Shown here: positions 1 to 6,766 of the stretch, piece by piece
Layout: every line of letters starts with the position of its first letter
Numbering within the stretch: the first letter of the stretch is position 1
Assembly: GCA_023410875.1 (NCBI GenBank)
Contig: JAEYPH010000002.1
Location: 1-50,835, forward strand
Direction of reading: 5' to 3'
Origin: Bacillota bacterium
GTDB taxonomy: Bacteria; Bacillota; Clostridia; Christensenellales; UMGS416
DNA: 50,835 bases
Made by a program: the position numbers and the translations under genes
The notes under the pieces: generated by a model
What the model was told of the DNA's origin: nothing
The model's input: the letters and a program-made list of their open reading frames with translations, nothing else
Databases searched by the model: none

Positions 1-91
1 GTCCTCCTTCTTGTTGCTTGCGGTTGGCAGACCTGCTTGCATCCTATCAGAGTGTGCGAAGGATGGCTACTTATAGCTGGAAGCTTCCCTG
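1..91. other. Unassigned 5' edge of window
   Basis: No coding frame is supported here. The stretch contains a small hairpin (CATCCT near 41 pairing with AGGATG near 60) and runs into a terminator at 92-118. It could be the 3' end of a transcript, possibly a structured RNA, entering from outside the window. No signature of tmRNA, SRP RNA or RNase P RNA was recognised. Confidence 0.3.
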
Positions 92-118
92 AACCCCCAG
101 CCTAGCTGGGGGTTTTCG
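92..118 (+). terminator. Intrinsic terminator of a transcript entering from the left
   Basis: AACCCCCAG and CTGGGGGTT form a 9-bp stem with a 5-nt loop, followed by TTTCG. It ends a plus-strand transcript that begins before the window. Confidence 0.7.
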
Positions 119-128
119 TTTCACAACG

Positions 129-159
129 AAAGGCCGTCCGAACGCTTCGGGCGGCCTTT
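129..159 (-). terminator. Intrinsic terminator of the small basic protein gene
   Basis: AAAGGCCGTCCGA pairs with TCGGGCGGCCTTT with one wobble pair. It lies just beyond the minus-strand gene ending at 173; read on the minus strand the hairpin is followed by CGTTGTG. It may work in both directions together with the adjacent hairpin at 92-118. Confidence 0.6.
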
Positions 160-172
160 GCCTTTACCCGTA

Positions 173-445
173 TTATGTAATGGTTTGTCTGCGGGATTTT
201 TTGGCCATCTCGTCGTGCTGCTTGTTCACGGCCTTGAGCAACGACGGCGTCTTGGGCACATACACCGTTTGCACAAAGGGCTCCTCCACCGGCATCTCTA
301 GCTGTGGCTGCGACGGCGGCAGCGGCTCCTGGGCGGCCTTTTCGGCCACGCCGTTGGCCTTCTGCTCGGCCAGCTGGATGTTTTTGCTCTTGATCTTGCT
401 CCTGCGCTGGTTGGGCATCATCAGGGACAATATGCCTTTTCGCAT
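173..445 (-). CDS. Small basic protein of unknown function
   Basis: A 90-residue protein with no recognised domain. The N-terminus is rich in Lys and Arg (RRSKIKSKN), the middle has a Pro/Gln/Glu-rich linker (residues about 40-58), and the C-terminus is again basic (KKSRRQ). There is no signal peptide or membrane segment, so it is probably cytoplasmic and could bind nucleic acid; that is inference from charge only. GGAGG lies eight bases before the ATG and a terminator follows the stop, which supports a real gene. It is divergent from spo0A, with an AT-rich shared upstream region of 340 bases. Confidence 0.6.
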   Translation of the reverse strand: MRKGILSLMMPNQRRSKIKSKNIQLAEQKANGVAEKAAQEPLPPSQPQLEMPVEEPFVQTVYVPKTPSLLKAVNKQHDEMAKKSRRQTIT

Positions 446-785
446 AGCGCGCCTCCTTCAAAAGTTGTCCTTGCGACATCCTATGCGGCGGCGGCGGGGG
501 ATGTGACAATATCGATAAGGCGAACTACTATATGTTGTATATCGCCGTCTATTTATATCTACATTTATACAAACACATGCGAAAAACCTATAAAATCATT
601 GATAGACAAAGAAAATGAAAGCATGAAGCTGAAGATCGCTATAAAATGCGAATTTACAGTTAATTATTGCCAGTATATAATCATGAACGTAAGAATGATC
701 CATACGATTTGATTCGACATTACCCGCAAGAGTAATAGAGAAAACTTGTCGAATTGGGTCGAAATAAAAAGCAGGAGGAACCGGC
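446..785. other. AT-rich divergent regulatory region before spo0A
   Basis: The region between the small basic gene and spo0A is clearly richer in A and T than the rest of the window, especially 503-770. No gene is supported. It holds the Spo0A-box-like sites described separately. A possible SigH-type promoter is also visible: GCAAGAGTA near 727-735, then a 13-base spacer and GTCGAAT at 749-755, overlapping one box. This matches the known SigH dependence of spo0A in Bacillus, but with several mismatches and low certainty. Confidence 0.5.
714..763 (+). promoter_or_regulatory. Cluster of Spo0A-box-like sites upstream of spo0A
   Basis: Three matches to the TGTCGAA core of the 0A box are visible: TTCGACA at 714-720 (reverse orientation), TTGTCGAA at 746-753, and a partial GGTCGAA at 757-763. 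They end 22 bases before the spo0A start codon. Autoregulation of spo0A through such boxes is established in Bacillus; here it is inferred from sequence. Confidence 0.65.
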
Positions 786-1565
786 ATGTCAGAACGGATT
801 CGGGTACTGGTCGTCGATGATAACTCTCAGATGCGTGATATGATGAGTGAATGCATCGGCATGCAAGATTTCGCCGAAGTCGTTGGCGAAGCCAGCAATG
901 GGGTGGAAGCCCTGGAGAAACTCCAGAAGTTACAGCCTGACGTCATCATCCTTGATCTGATCATGCCCATGCTGGACGGCATCGGTGTACTGGAAAAACT
1001 ACCCGAACTCAAGATCCGCCGCCCCCGCGTCATCATTCTTTCGGCCATCGGCCACGAAAACATCATACAGGAGGCCATGTCACTGGGTGTGGAGTACTAC
1101 ATGGTCAAGCCCTTTGACATGGACGTGCTGTGCAAGCGCATCCGCGAGATGAACCAGGAACATCAGAGGATCGGCGAACCCCGCCAATTCACCGTGCCGC
1201 AAAAGTCTCCGTCCCGCAGCTTGGATGAGGAGATCACCAGCATCTTCCTGACCATCGGAATCCCCGCCCACATCAAGGGCTATCACTTCCTGCGTGAGGC
1301 CGTCAAGATGGTCATCGACGATTCCGAACTCATCAATAGCATCACCAAGGAGCTGTACCCCGGCGTGGCCCGCCGTTTCAACACGACCGCCAGCAAGGTG
1401 GAGCGCGCCATCCGCCATGCCATAGAGGTGGCCTGGACCCGCGGTCGCATCGAGAACATCAACAACATCTTCGGCTACAACATCTACACGAAGAACGATA
1501 AGCCCACCAACGGTGAGTTCATCGCGCTGGTTGCGGACAAGCTGCATATTGAACGCTCGGCGTAA
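786..1565 (+). CDS. spo0A: Spo0A, master response regulator of sporulation
   Basis: Stage 0 sporulation protein A, 259 residues, close to the family's usual length. The receiver domain (about 1-125) has acidic residues D11 and D12, the phosphoacceptor D57 in LDLIMP, and K108 in MVKPFD. The C-terminal effector domain (about 148-255) carries the Spo0A-specific recognition helix region (TTASKVERAIRHAIEVAWTRG, shown here less one residue: ASKVERAIRHAIEVAWTRG). When phosphorylated it binds 0A boxes and switches cells into sporulation. An AGGAGG ribosome site precedes the ATG by about six bases. The gene is alone on its strand here and ends into a repeat A element that may also act as its terminator. 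Confidence 0.97.
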   Translation: MSERIRVLVVDDNSQMRDMMSECIGMQDFAEVVGEASNGVEALEKLQKLQPDVIILDLIMPMLDGIGVLEKLPELKIRRPRVIILSAIGHENIIQEAMSLGVEYYMVKPFDMDVLCKRIREMNQEHQRIGEPRQFTVPQKSPSRSLDEEITSIFLTIGIPAHIKGYHFLREAVKMVIDDSELINSITKELYPGVARRFNTTASKVERAIRHAIEVAWTRGRIENINNIFGYNIYTKNDKPTNGEFIALVADKLHIERSA

Positions 1566-1576
1566 AGCCTCGCTTT

Positions 1577-1786
1577 CGCCGCCGACGCTGTTGCGTCGTC
1601 GGCGATCTGGAGCCTTGTTACTAGTCAAGTTGGCCTCCCGGCGATAACCGTCGCCGGGAGGCCTCTTTGTATTTCGTCTCATATTGTGTTTCTTGATGCG
1701 GAAGGTCGCCTGAGGGCGGATTTTTGTGTGCGTTTCTTTTTTGCTGTGCGTTTGCCTCCGCCGGATGAACCGTCGTCGGCGCCGGG
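1577..1786 (+). repeat. Repeat A copy 1 (four-hairpin element)
   Basis: A structured repeat of about 210 bases directly after spo0A. Hairpin 1 is 1577-1604. Hairpin 2 is 1632-1663, a 13-bp perfect stem with loop TAACCG. Hairpin 3 is CGCC-TGAG-GGCG at 1707-1718, followed by a T run. Hairpin 4, imperfect, lies around 1758-1780. The same order of hairpins recurs at 23412, 24866, 25571 (reverse) and, degenerate, at 16309. Hairpin 2 followed by CTCTTT could serve as the spo0A terminator. Confidence 0.7.
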
Positions 1787-1802
1787 GTGTGTGACACCGA
1801 AC

Positions 1803-1830
1803 TGTCATTCTGAGCGCAGCGAAGAATCCC
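1803..1830 (+). repeat. Repeat F, widespread short element
   Basis: The sequence around CATTCTGAGCGCAGCGAAGA matches a short intergenic motif I recall from many unrelated bacterial genomes. Its role is unknown. It sits between repeat A copy 1 and repeat C copy 1. Confidence 0.5.
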
Positions 1831-1879
1831 CTGAGTATACGCCGTTAAAAACTGGCCGTCGCGCTGTGTGTTTGCTCCA

Positions 1880-1932
1880 GCCGGAGCCCCCTTAACAAGA
1901 GGGCTCCGGCCACAAGGCCGGTGGGGGTTCTT
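1880..1932. repeat. Repeat C copy 1 (palindromic)
   Basis: GCCGGAGCCC (1880-1889) pairs with GGGCTCCGGC (1901-1910), followed by GGCC-ACAA-GGCC. The reverse complement of the same unit is at 12784-12835. Confidence 0.65.
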
Positions 1933-1981
1933 GCACTTGGCAAGGGGCTTCAGGCACAGGCTTGCGTGCACCAAATCCTCC

Positions 1982-2023
1982 GGCAGGCCGCAAGCGGCCT
2001 GCCACCTCCCTTTTCAAGGGAGG
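1982..2023. repeat. Repeat D copy 1 (palindromic)
   Basis: Two adjacent hairpins: GGCAGGCCGC/GCGGCCTGCC (1982-2003), then CCTCCCTT/AAGGGAGG (2005-2023). The second hairpin, with a different partner hairpin, recurs at 13009-13056. Confidence 0.65.
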
Positions 2024-2096
2024 CAAGTTGCGAAGACGATGACGACAACCGCGTGGCTATAACAGTGGTTAAGCGTTGGCATCTACTTCCAAAGTT

Positions 2097-2160
2097 GGGG
2101 TGCCGAAGGTTTCCAAAGGGCGATCGGAAAGCCCTTTGGTCGTGCCGTAGGCACGAAATT
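2097..2160 (+). repeat. Repeat B copy 1 (double hairpin)
   Basis: About 64 bases beginning GGGGTGCCGAAGGTTT. Hairpin one is CCAAAGGGC (2113-2121) with GCCCTTTGG (2131-2139). Hairpin two is TCGTGCC (2140-2146) with GGCACGA (2150-2156). This copy precedes the AT-rich gene at 2232; copy 2 follows that gene in the same orientation. Confidence 0.8.
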
Positions 2161-2196
2161 CCTCTCCTATAGAAAAACTGTTGGCTTATACAAACA

Positions 2197-2205
2197 TGGT
2201 ATAAT
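2197..2205 (+). promoter_or_regulatory. Extended -10 promoter of the AT-rich cassette gene
   Basis: TGGTATAAT is a perfect extended -10 element, 26 bases before the TTG start of the next gene. No good -35 is seen at the standard distance. The gene therefore seems to carry its own promoter between repeat B and its start codon. Confidence 0.55.
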
Positions 2206-2231
2206 AGGGATAAAACGAGAGGTGCAACGGT

Positions 2232-2537
2232 TTGAGTAACAAAGAGCTGAAAACGAAGTACAATCGCATGGTACAGCTTGTTAAAGAGGTTGTTGACCAA
2301 TGGGACCCGATAGAACTGTTGGCTTTTTGCCCTCCAGATGAATACGATATGGAGGTCAAAAGTATTTGCGCAATGATACGTGAAGATATGGATGAAGATG
2401 AGCTAGCTAGAACGATACAGAAAATTTTCATTGAGTATTTTGGTTCCGATACATTTGATAAAAACATTCATGATTGCCGTGTCGTCGCAAAAACATTAAA
2501 GGATAAGCTTAGCTCATTGGAAATTTCCCCTAAATAA
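2232..2537 (+). CDS. DUF1871-like small acidic protein in a repeat-bounded cassette
   Basis: A 101-residue cytoplasmic protein with no signal peptide or membrane segment. The block DQWDPIELLAFCPPDEYDME (residues about 22-41) resembles the WDP..LL...DEYD core I recall for DUF1871 proteins, whose function is unknown; the assignment is tentative. The start is TTG with GAGAGG nine bases upstream. Base composition is unlike the neighbours: about 39% GC counted over 2241-2520, against about 60% nearby. Direct copies of repeat B lie on both sides (2097-2160 and 2538-2600), the second beginning at the stop codon. Composition and flanks suggest acquisition as a unit. Confidence 0.75.
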   Translation: MSNKELKTKYNRMVQLVKEVVDQWDPIELLAFCPPDEYDMEVKSICAMIREDMDEDELARTIQKIFIEYFGSDTFDKNIHDCRVVAKTLKDKLSSLEISPK

Positions 2538-2600
2538 GGGGTGCCGAAGGTTTCCAAAGGGCGATCGGAGACCTTTGGTCGTGCCTGCAGGCACGAAATC
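2538..2600 (+). repeat. Repeat B copy 2 (double hairpin)
   Basis: Same orientation as copy 1. Hairpin one is shortened (CCAAAGG 2554-2560 with CCTTTGG 2572-2578). Hairpin two is TCGTGCC/GGCACGA (2579-2596) with loop TGCA. It starts immediately after the stop of the AT-rich gene and may act as its terminator, since TTTTTT follows. Confidence 0.8.
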
Positions 2601-2626
2601 TTTTTTAGACAAGAGAACGAAGTCGG

Positions 2627-3703
2627 CTATTCCATACACTCAGGCGCATTCTCATACACCCTTACCATCCACGCCGTGGACGTGAGCGCCAGCGCGTCGC
2701 GGCCGCGGCGCGCTTCGCCCAGGCCCATGTGGCCGCCGCCTACGGCGTATTTGTCCGGCTGTTCCGCCACGTAGGCCGCAGGGAAGCGGTAGACGCCGTC
2801 TTGGGCGAAGGTTTCCAGGTGGGCCAGCGCACGGGCGAACCACGGGCTGCGCCGGGCCACGGCGAAGGGCGAGAGGGCTGCCGCCCACCACAGCGTTGCC
2901 GGCGTGAAGTTGCCGTCCAGGAAGCCCGGCACGTGCAGCGACCAGCCGATGCCGTAGTAGGTGCGCGGCGGCCACAGCATCAGCCCGTAGCCCTGGGGCA
3001 GGCGCTGATAGCCCTCGGCCAATACACAGCCAAAGTAATCGCCCAGCAAACGCTGCACATCCGGCTGCGCCAGGGTATCCTTGGGAAGCCGGGCGAAGGC
3101 GGCCACATCCTGCACCAGCGGGAAGCGGTAACGGTTGCTGTCGGTCAGCGCCGGGTTCACCAGCGGGTGGCCGCGGCGAGCCGCCGGTATGGTCGGGTAG
3201 CCCGCGGGGTCCACGTGGATGTCGCAGTTGCCCCGATGAGCCAGCTCCGCGCCGTCCCGCAGGCGCTGTAGCACAGTTTGTATGATCAGCTCTTCCGCGC
3301 GGCTCATGGCCAGCAGGTGGGAGGCTATGATAGCGGTCTCTACCGGGTTAAGTGTGCCTGGGTGCTCCATGTTCTCCGCCAGGATGGCCAGCAGGCCGTC
3401 GTCCAGCGCCCGCAGCGCCGGGTCGTCCTGCTCCCGCAGGCCCAGCTGCGCCGCCATATACGAGCAGTTCTCCAGGCACCAGTCGAAGCTGCCGTGCAGC
3501 GTGCTCTGCCGCCGGGGCAGGCTGGCGATGCCCAACACCTTTTCTTTCCAGTAGATTGCCGTAGGATGGAGCAGCAGGTCAGCCCAGCACGCTTCGATGG
3601 CGTCGGGCGGCAGGTTCAATCGCCCGGCCGCCCACAGCCGCAGCGCCGGGTTGCCTGCTTCATACAGCCATTGCACATTGCGGGTCCATTGCTCCTTGGT
3701 CAT
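2627..3703 (-). CDS. Alpha-toroid-like protein, paralogue of 31677-32732
   Basis: A 358-residue soluble protein with no signal peptide. Aromatic and Gly-rich helical repeats resemble the alpha-alpha toroid folds of prenyltransferase/terpene-cyclase-like or glycosidase-like proteins; no catalytic motif is assigned. The C-terminus has YRFPAAYV, then Y.VGGGHMGLGE, then LTSTAWM. The same ordered motifs end the protein at 31677-32732 (CRFPAHM, TAGGHMNAGE, LLSTYWM), so the two are diverged paralogues. The start was set at the second ATG because GAGGAGG abuts the first and lies six bases from the second. It follows the ATPase gene by 16 bases and is probably cotranscribed with it. Confidence 0.6.
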   Translation of the reverse strand: MTKEQWTRNVQWLYEAGNPALRLWAAGRLNLPPDAIEACWADLLLHPTAIYWKEKVLGIASLPRRQSTLHGSFDWCLENCSYMAAQLGLREQDDPALRALDDGLLAILAENMEHPGTLNPVETAIIASHLLAMSRAEELIIQTVLQRLRDGAELAHRGNCDIHVDPAGYPTIPAARRGHPLVNPALTDSNRYRFPLVQDVAAFARLPKDTLAQPDVQRLLGDYFGCVLAEGYQRLPQGYGLMLWPPRTYYGIGWSLHVPGFLDGNFTPATLWWAAALSPFAVARRSPWFARALAHLETFAQDGVYRFPAAYVAEQPDKYAVGGGHMGLGEARRGRDALALTSTAWMVRVYENAPECME

Positions 3704-3719
3704 GCCCATCCTCCTCGCG

Positions 3720-4520
3720 TCACAGCCGGCTGGTGTAGGACCGGGGGCTGTTCAGAAAACCCTTCATCAACTGAACGCCGGGCAGTTCGTCCCAGGTCAC
3801 GGCGGCTGGCGGGTTCTGCTCCATGTCATACACCGTGGCGCCCTCCATGGACAGCAGGATTGGCGAATGGGTCGCGATGAGGAACTGGCAATCCTGCTGG
3901 GCCAGATCCTTGATCATCGCGTACAGCGCCAGCTGCCGCAACGGCGACAGCGGAACCTCGGGTTCGTCCAGCAAATACAGCCCGCCGGGCGACAGCCGCT
4001 CCTGGAACAGCCGCAGGAAGCTCTCGCCATGGCTGGCCGCCTCCAGCAGATCGCCGCCGTAACGCCCCTGCATCTGGGCGATGCTGCCGGAATAAGCCGC
4101 GCGCGCCAGGTCCTGCGTAAGGCGGCTGCGGCCGGCATACTCCCTTTCCACGCGGGCCAGTTCCTCGCGCATTTCCTCGCGCTCCCGCTGCAAGGCCAGC
4201 GTAAAGTTGAAAAAGTCCTCGCTGCGCAGGAACAAGCGGTTGATGGGCCGGCGCTCGAAGGTCGTACGCATGTGCCTGGCCAGCGGGCGCAGAGCCGCCA
4301 GCGTTTCGTCGCGGGCGGCGTCGGTGCGGCCCACGGCGGGCATCGACAGCTTCACGGCCAGCGCCTCCAGCAGCGTGGATTTGCCGGTGCCGTTGTCGCC
4401 GGCCAGCAGCGTGACCGCCGTGGGCAGTGCCAGCGTGTGGATGCCCGCGATGGCCGGCACCGTGAAGGGCCAGGCGTCGGGGCGTTCCTCCGGCAGGGTT
4501 ATGCTGCGCAAATATATCAT
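3720..4520 (-). CDS. AAA/ABC-type ATPase (COG3910-like)
   Basis: A predicted ATPase of 266 residues. Walker A is AGDNGTGKSTLLEAL (about residues 40-54), a charged helical segment follows (REREEMREELARVERE), the signature-like region is LSPGG, Walker B is GLYLLDEPEVPLSP, and a switch histidine is in LIATHSP. This is the architecture of stand-alone SMC/ABC-like ATPases of unknown substrate. The start MIYLRSITLP is the form I expect for the family and has AAAGGA upstream; an upstream in-frame extension lacks support. It heads a two-gene operon with the toroid-like protein. Confidence 0.8.
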   Translation of the reverse strand: MIYLRSITLPEERPDAWPFTVPAIAGIHTLALPTAVTLLAGDNGTGKSTLLEALAVKLSMPAVGRTDAARDETLAALRPLARHMRTTFERRPINRLFLRSEDFFNFTLALQREREEMREELARVEREYAGRSRLTQDLARAAYSGSIAQMQGRYGGDLLEAASHGESFLRLFQERLSPGGLYLLDEPEVPLSPLRQLALYAMIKDLAQQDCQFLIATHSPILLSMEGATVYDMEQNPPAAVTWDELPGVQLMKGFLNSPRSYTSRL

Positions 4521-4637
4521 GATCAGATCCTTTGTCTTGCTTTGGCATCCTGTTGTTTGTTCTGATTCTATTTTCGCCGCCATAGATTGTCAATGCGCAT
4601 AGCGGCACATCGAACGGCGATGTATTGAAATGAATTG

Positions 4638-4667
4638 GTATATCTCCACGGACGATGTCATACATAT
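4638..4667 (+). promoter_or_regulatory. SigE-type promoter of sipL
   Basis: GTATATC (4638-4644), a 14-base spacer, and CATACATAT (4659-4667) fit the known SigE pattern of an ATA-containing -35 and CATACA-type -10. It lies 55 bases before the sipL start. SigE control of sipL is established in Clostridioides difficile; here it is inferred. Confidence 0.7.
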
Positions 4668-4721
4668 TCGGTGGATGCTTGCAGCATCGAGCAACGGCCT
4701 TGCGCCGAGGGAGGGAACAGG

Positions 4722-6233
4722 ATGAACACAGCCAGCAAAATCATAGAAACAGAGCTTGAGGCTGCGGATCTGATGTCGGCGGCCATGGCGGAGGGCGCCA
4801 TCGACCTGCTGCCAGGCAGCGTGTGCCAGCGGATCATCAGCTGCGACGGGCACGTGGCGCAATTGTCCAGCGAGGCGGTGCGCGGCGCAGTGGCTCTGGA
4901 AGGCATCGTGGAGTTCACCGTGGTCTATGAGAGCGCCGACGGGCTGGAAAGCGTCACAGGTGTGTGCCCGTTTACCCATCGTCTGGGTGCGCCGCAGGCG
5001 GAACCGGGCATGGATGTGCGCGTGCGCGGCATGGTAAGCTCGCCCAGCGCGCGGCCGGCAGGTTCCACGCGGCTGCTGGTGGAGGCCGTCGTGGAGCTGG
5101 ACGCCCAGGTGACCGGCCGCGAACCGGTGGAGGTGGCTGCCGAAAGCGCCGACGACCGCCTGCAGATGCTGATGACGACGCTTTATTGGCAGCGCAAGAC
5201 CGTGGGGTCCAAAGCGTCCACAACGGTGCGCGAAGAATTTGAAGTGCCACGGGATCTGCCCGCCGTGGCCAAGGTGTTGAGGGTGCAGGGCGATGTGGTG
5301 GTGGGCGAGGTGCAGGCGCAGCGCGACGAGGCCATGGTGTCCGGCGACCTGCTGCTGAACGTGCTGTACAGCGATGAAACCGGCGGCATCCACAAGGGCA
5401 GTTTCACGATCCCCTTCGGCACGCCGGTGGAGACCACTGGCATGACCGACAGCATGGAAGCCCGCGCCTGGGGCAGCGCATCCCAGTTGTTCATAAATGT
5501 CGGCGAGAACTTGAATGACGAGCGGCGTGTGCTCTCGTTGGATGCGCCGCTGTTCCTTTCGGTGGAGGGCTATGAGCCCTGTGAGATGGAGGCGCTGGCC
5601 GACGCTTACCATCTGGACAGCGACATGGTGGTATCCCGCGAAGACATTGGCCTCTTTGACGGCCCCGTGGAGACGGTGGAGAAGGTGCTGGTCCGGGGTG
5701 CGCTGCCCTCTGCGGATCTGCCTTCCGAGAGCGTGGCCGTGCTGGCTGCGCTGGTCACGCCGGTCATCGACGGTTATTCGGTGGCCGACGGCCGCGTAGA
5801 CCTCAACGGCCGGCTGCGCACGCGGCTATATTGCCGCACCGCCGACGATGCCGTCATCAGCGTGCTGGCCGAGGCGCCTTACACCGCAGCCATCCGCTGG
5901 GAGGGGGCCTCCGCCGACAGCAAACTGGACCTGTCGGCCGTGGCGCTCAAGAGCACGATCCTGACCGGGGCCGGCTTCGAGGTGGAATCCGAGCTGTCGG
6001 TGTCCATCTGCAGCCGGCGCATGACGACCTACTCCGTGGTCACCGAGCTCACCGAAGGGGCGCGCCTGGCCCGGGCGCTACCGCCGCTGACGCTGTGCGT
6101 GGCCGGAAACGCCGACACCGCCTGGTCGCTGGCCCGCCGCTGCCGTGTCAAGGTGGAAGACCTGATTAAGGCCAACCCGGAGATCGCCCAGGGCGTGAGA
6201 CCCGGCGCCCGAATTGTGGTACTGAGAAAGTAG
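4722..6233 (+). CDS. sipL: SipL-like spore coat morphogenetic protein (DUF3794 + LysM)
   Basis: A 503-residue protein of DUF3794/SPOCS-type repeats followed by a C-terminal LysM domain (about 458-503, with AWSLARRCRVKVEDLIKAN and PGARIVVL). This is the layout of SipL, which binds the ATPase SpoIVA through its LysM domain and helps tether the coat to the forespore in clostridia. It has no signal peptide, as expected for a mother-cell cytoplasmic protein. The ATG at 4722 has GAGGGA upstream; a longer in-frame reading from 4635 would run across the SigE-like promoter and is not used. A terminator follows. Confidence 0.85.
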   Translation: MNTASKIIETELEAADLMSAAMAEGAIDLLPGSVCQRIISCDGHVAQLSSEAVRGAVALEGIVEFTVVYESADGLESVTGVCPFTHRLGAPQAEPGMDVRVRGMVSSPSARPAGSTRLLVEAVVELDAQVTGREPVEVAAESADDRLQMLMTTLYWQRKTVGSKASTTVREEFEVPRDLPAVAKVLRVQGDVVVGEVQAQRDEAMVSGDLLLNVLYSDETGGIHKGSFTIPFGTPVETTGMTDSMEARAWGSASQLFINVGENLNDERRVLSLDAPLFLSVEGYEPCEMEALADAYHLDSDMVVSREDIGLFDGPVETVEKVLVRGALPSADLPSESVAVLAALVTPVIDGYSVADGRVDLNGRLRTRLYCRTADDAVISVLAEAPYTAAIRWEGASADSKLDLSAVALKSTILTGAGFEVESELSVSICSRRMTTYSVVTELTEGARLARALPPLTLCVAGNADTAWSLARRCRVKVEDLIKANPEIAQGVRPGARIVVLRK

Positions 6234-6250
6234 AGCAATCAAGCAACCGG

Positions 6251-6279
6251 CCCGCCGCAAAATCCTGCGGCGGGTCTTT
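6251..6279 (+). terminator. Intrinsic terminator after sipL
   Basis: CCCGCCGCA pairs with TGCGGCGGG around a short loop, followed by TCTTTTT. Confidence 0.85.
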
Positions 6280-6301
6280 TTATGTTCTTCTGAGAAACCC
6301 A

Positions 6302-6351
6302 TTGACAAACAAGTTGATTTGGATTATGGTTAACTAGTAGAGTAATTAACC
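6302..6351 (+). promoter_or_regulatory. Promoter and operator of the YtrA-type ABC operon
   Basis: TTGACA (6302-6307), a 17-base spacer and TATGGT (6325-6330) form a good SigA promoter. An imperfect palindrome, GGTTAACTA/TAATTAACC (6328-6351), overlaps the -10 and the likely start of transcription. YtrA-subfamily regulators are known to repress their own ABC operons from such sites, so autorepression is likely. Confidence 0.7.
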
Positions 6352-6381
6352 AAATAAGAGCAGAACCGGGAGGAGGCGCAC

Positions 6382-6405
6382 ATGAACCATGCTGCTAAAC
6401 TTTGA
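6382..6405 (+). CDS. Possible seven-codon leader peptide
   Basis: AGGAGG at 6371-6376 is five bases from an ATG at 6382 that encodes MNHAAKL then TGA, and 12 bases from the regulator ATG at 6389. The mini-frame overlaps the regulator start in another frame. The spacing favours the short frame, so the regulator may be translated by coupling. It may equally be chance. Confidence 0.3.
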   Translation: MNHAAKL

Positions 6406-6766
6406 TGGTGAAAAGCCCATCTATATCCAGCTGGCCGAATCCATAGAGGACAACATTCTAAAGGGCATCTTTGAAGAAGAAAGCCAGATTCCTTCCACGA
6501 CGGAGATGGCGGTCTCGCTGCAGATCAACCCTGCCACTGCGGCCAAGGGGGTCTCGCTGCTGACCGACGAAGGGATCGTCTATAAAAAACGGGGGTTGGG
6601 CATGTTCGTAAACACGGGAGCCAAGCGGATCATACAGCAAAAGAGGCGCGCCGCCTTCTACCGTGATTACGTGAGCGCGCTGCTGGAGGAGGCGGCCAAA
6701 CTGGACATCGGCCGCGACGAGTTGATCCGTATGATCGAGAGGAGTGAAGACGATGAACGCAATTGA
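6389..6766 (+). CDS. GntR-family regulator, YtrA subfamily
   Basis: A 125-residue repressor. The winged helix-turn-helix starts PIYIQLAESIEDNILKG and includes IPSTTEMAVSLQINPATAAK (residues about 34-53). Only a short helical tail follows (about 75-125), which defines the YtrA subfamily and distinguishes it from the ligand-binding FadR or HutC types. It overlaps the ABC ATPase gene by 14 bases, so regulator, ATPase and permease form one operon. The family commonly senses cell-envelope stress and controls its own transporter; the ligand here is unknown. Confidence 0.9.
   Translation: MLLNFDGEKPIYIQLAESIEDNILKGIFEEESQIPSTTEMAVSLQINPATAAKGVSLLTDEGIVYKKRGLGMFVNTGAKRIIQQKRRAAFYRDYVSALLEEAAKLDIGRDELIRMIERSEDDERN

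Noticed and set aside
4635..4721. N-terminal extension of the SipL-like gene
   Set aside because: It would run through the SigE-like promoter and lacks a ribosome site; ATG 4722 has one.
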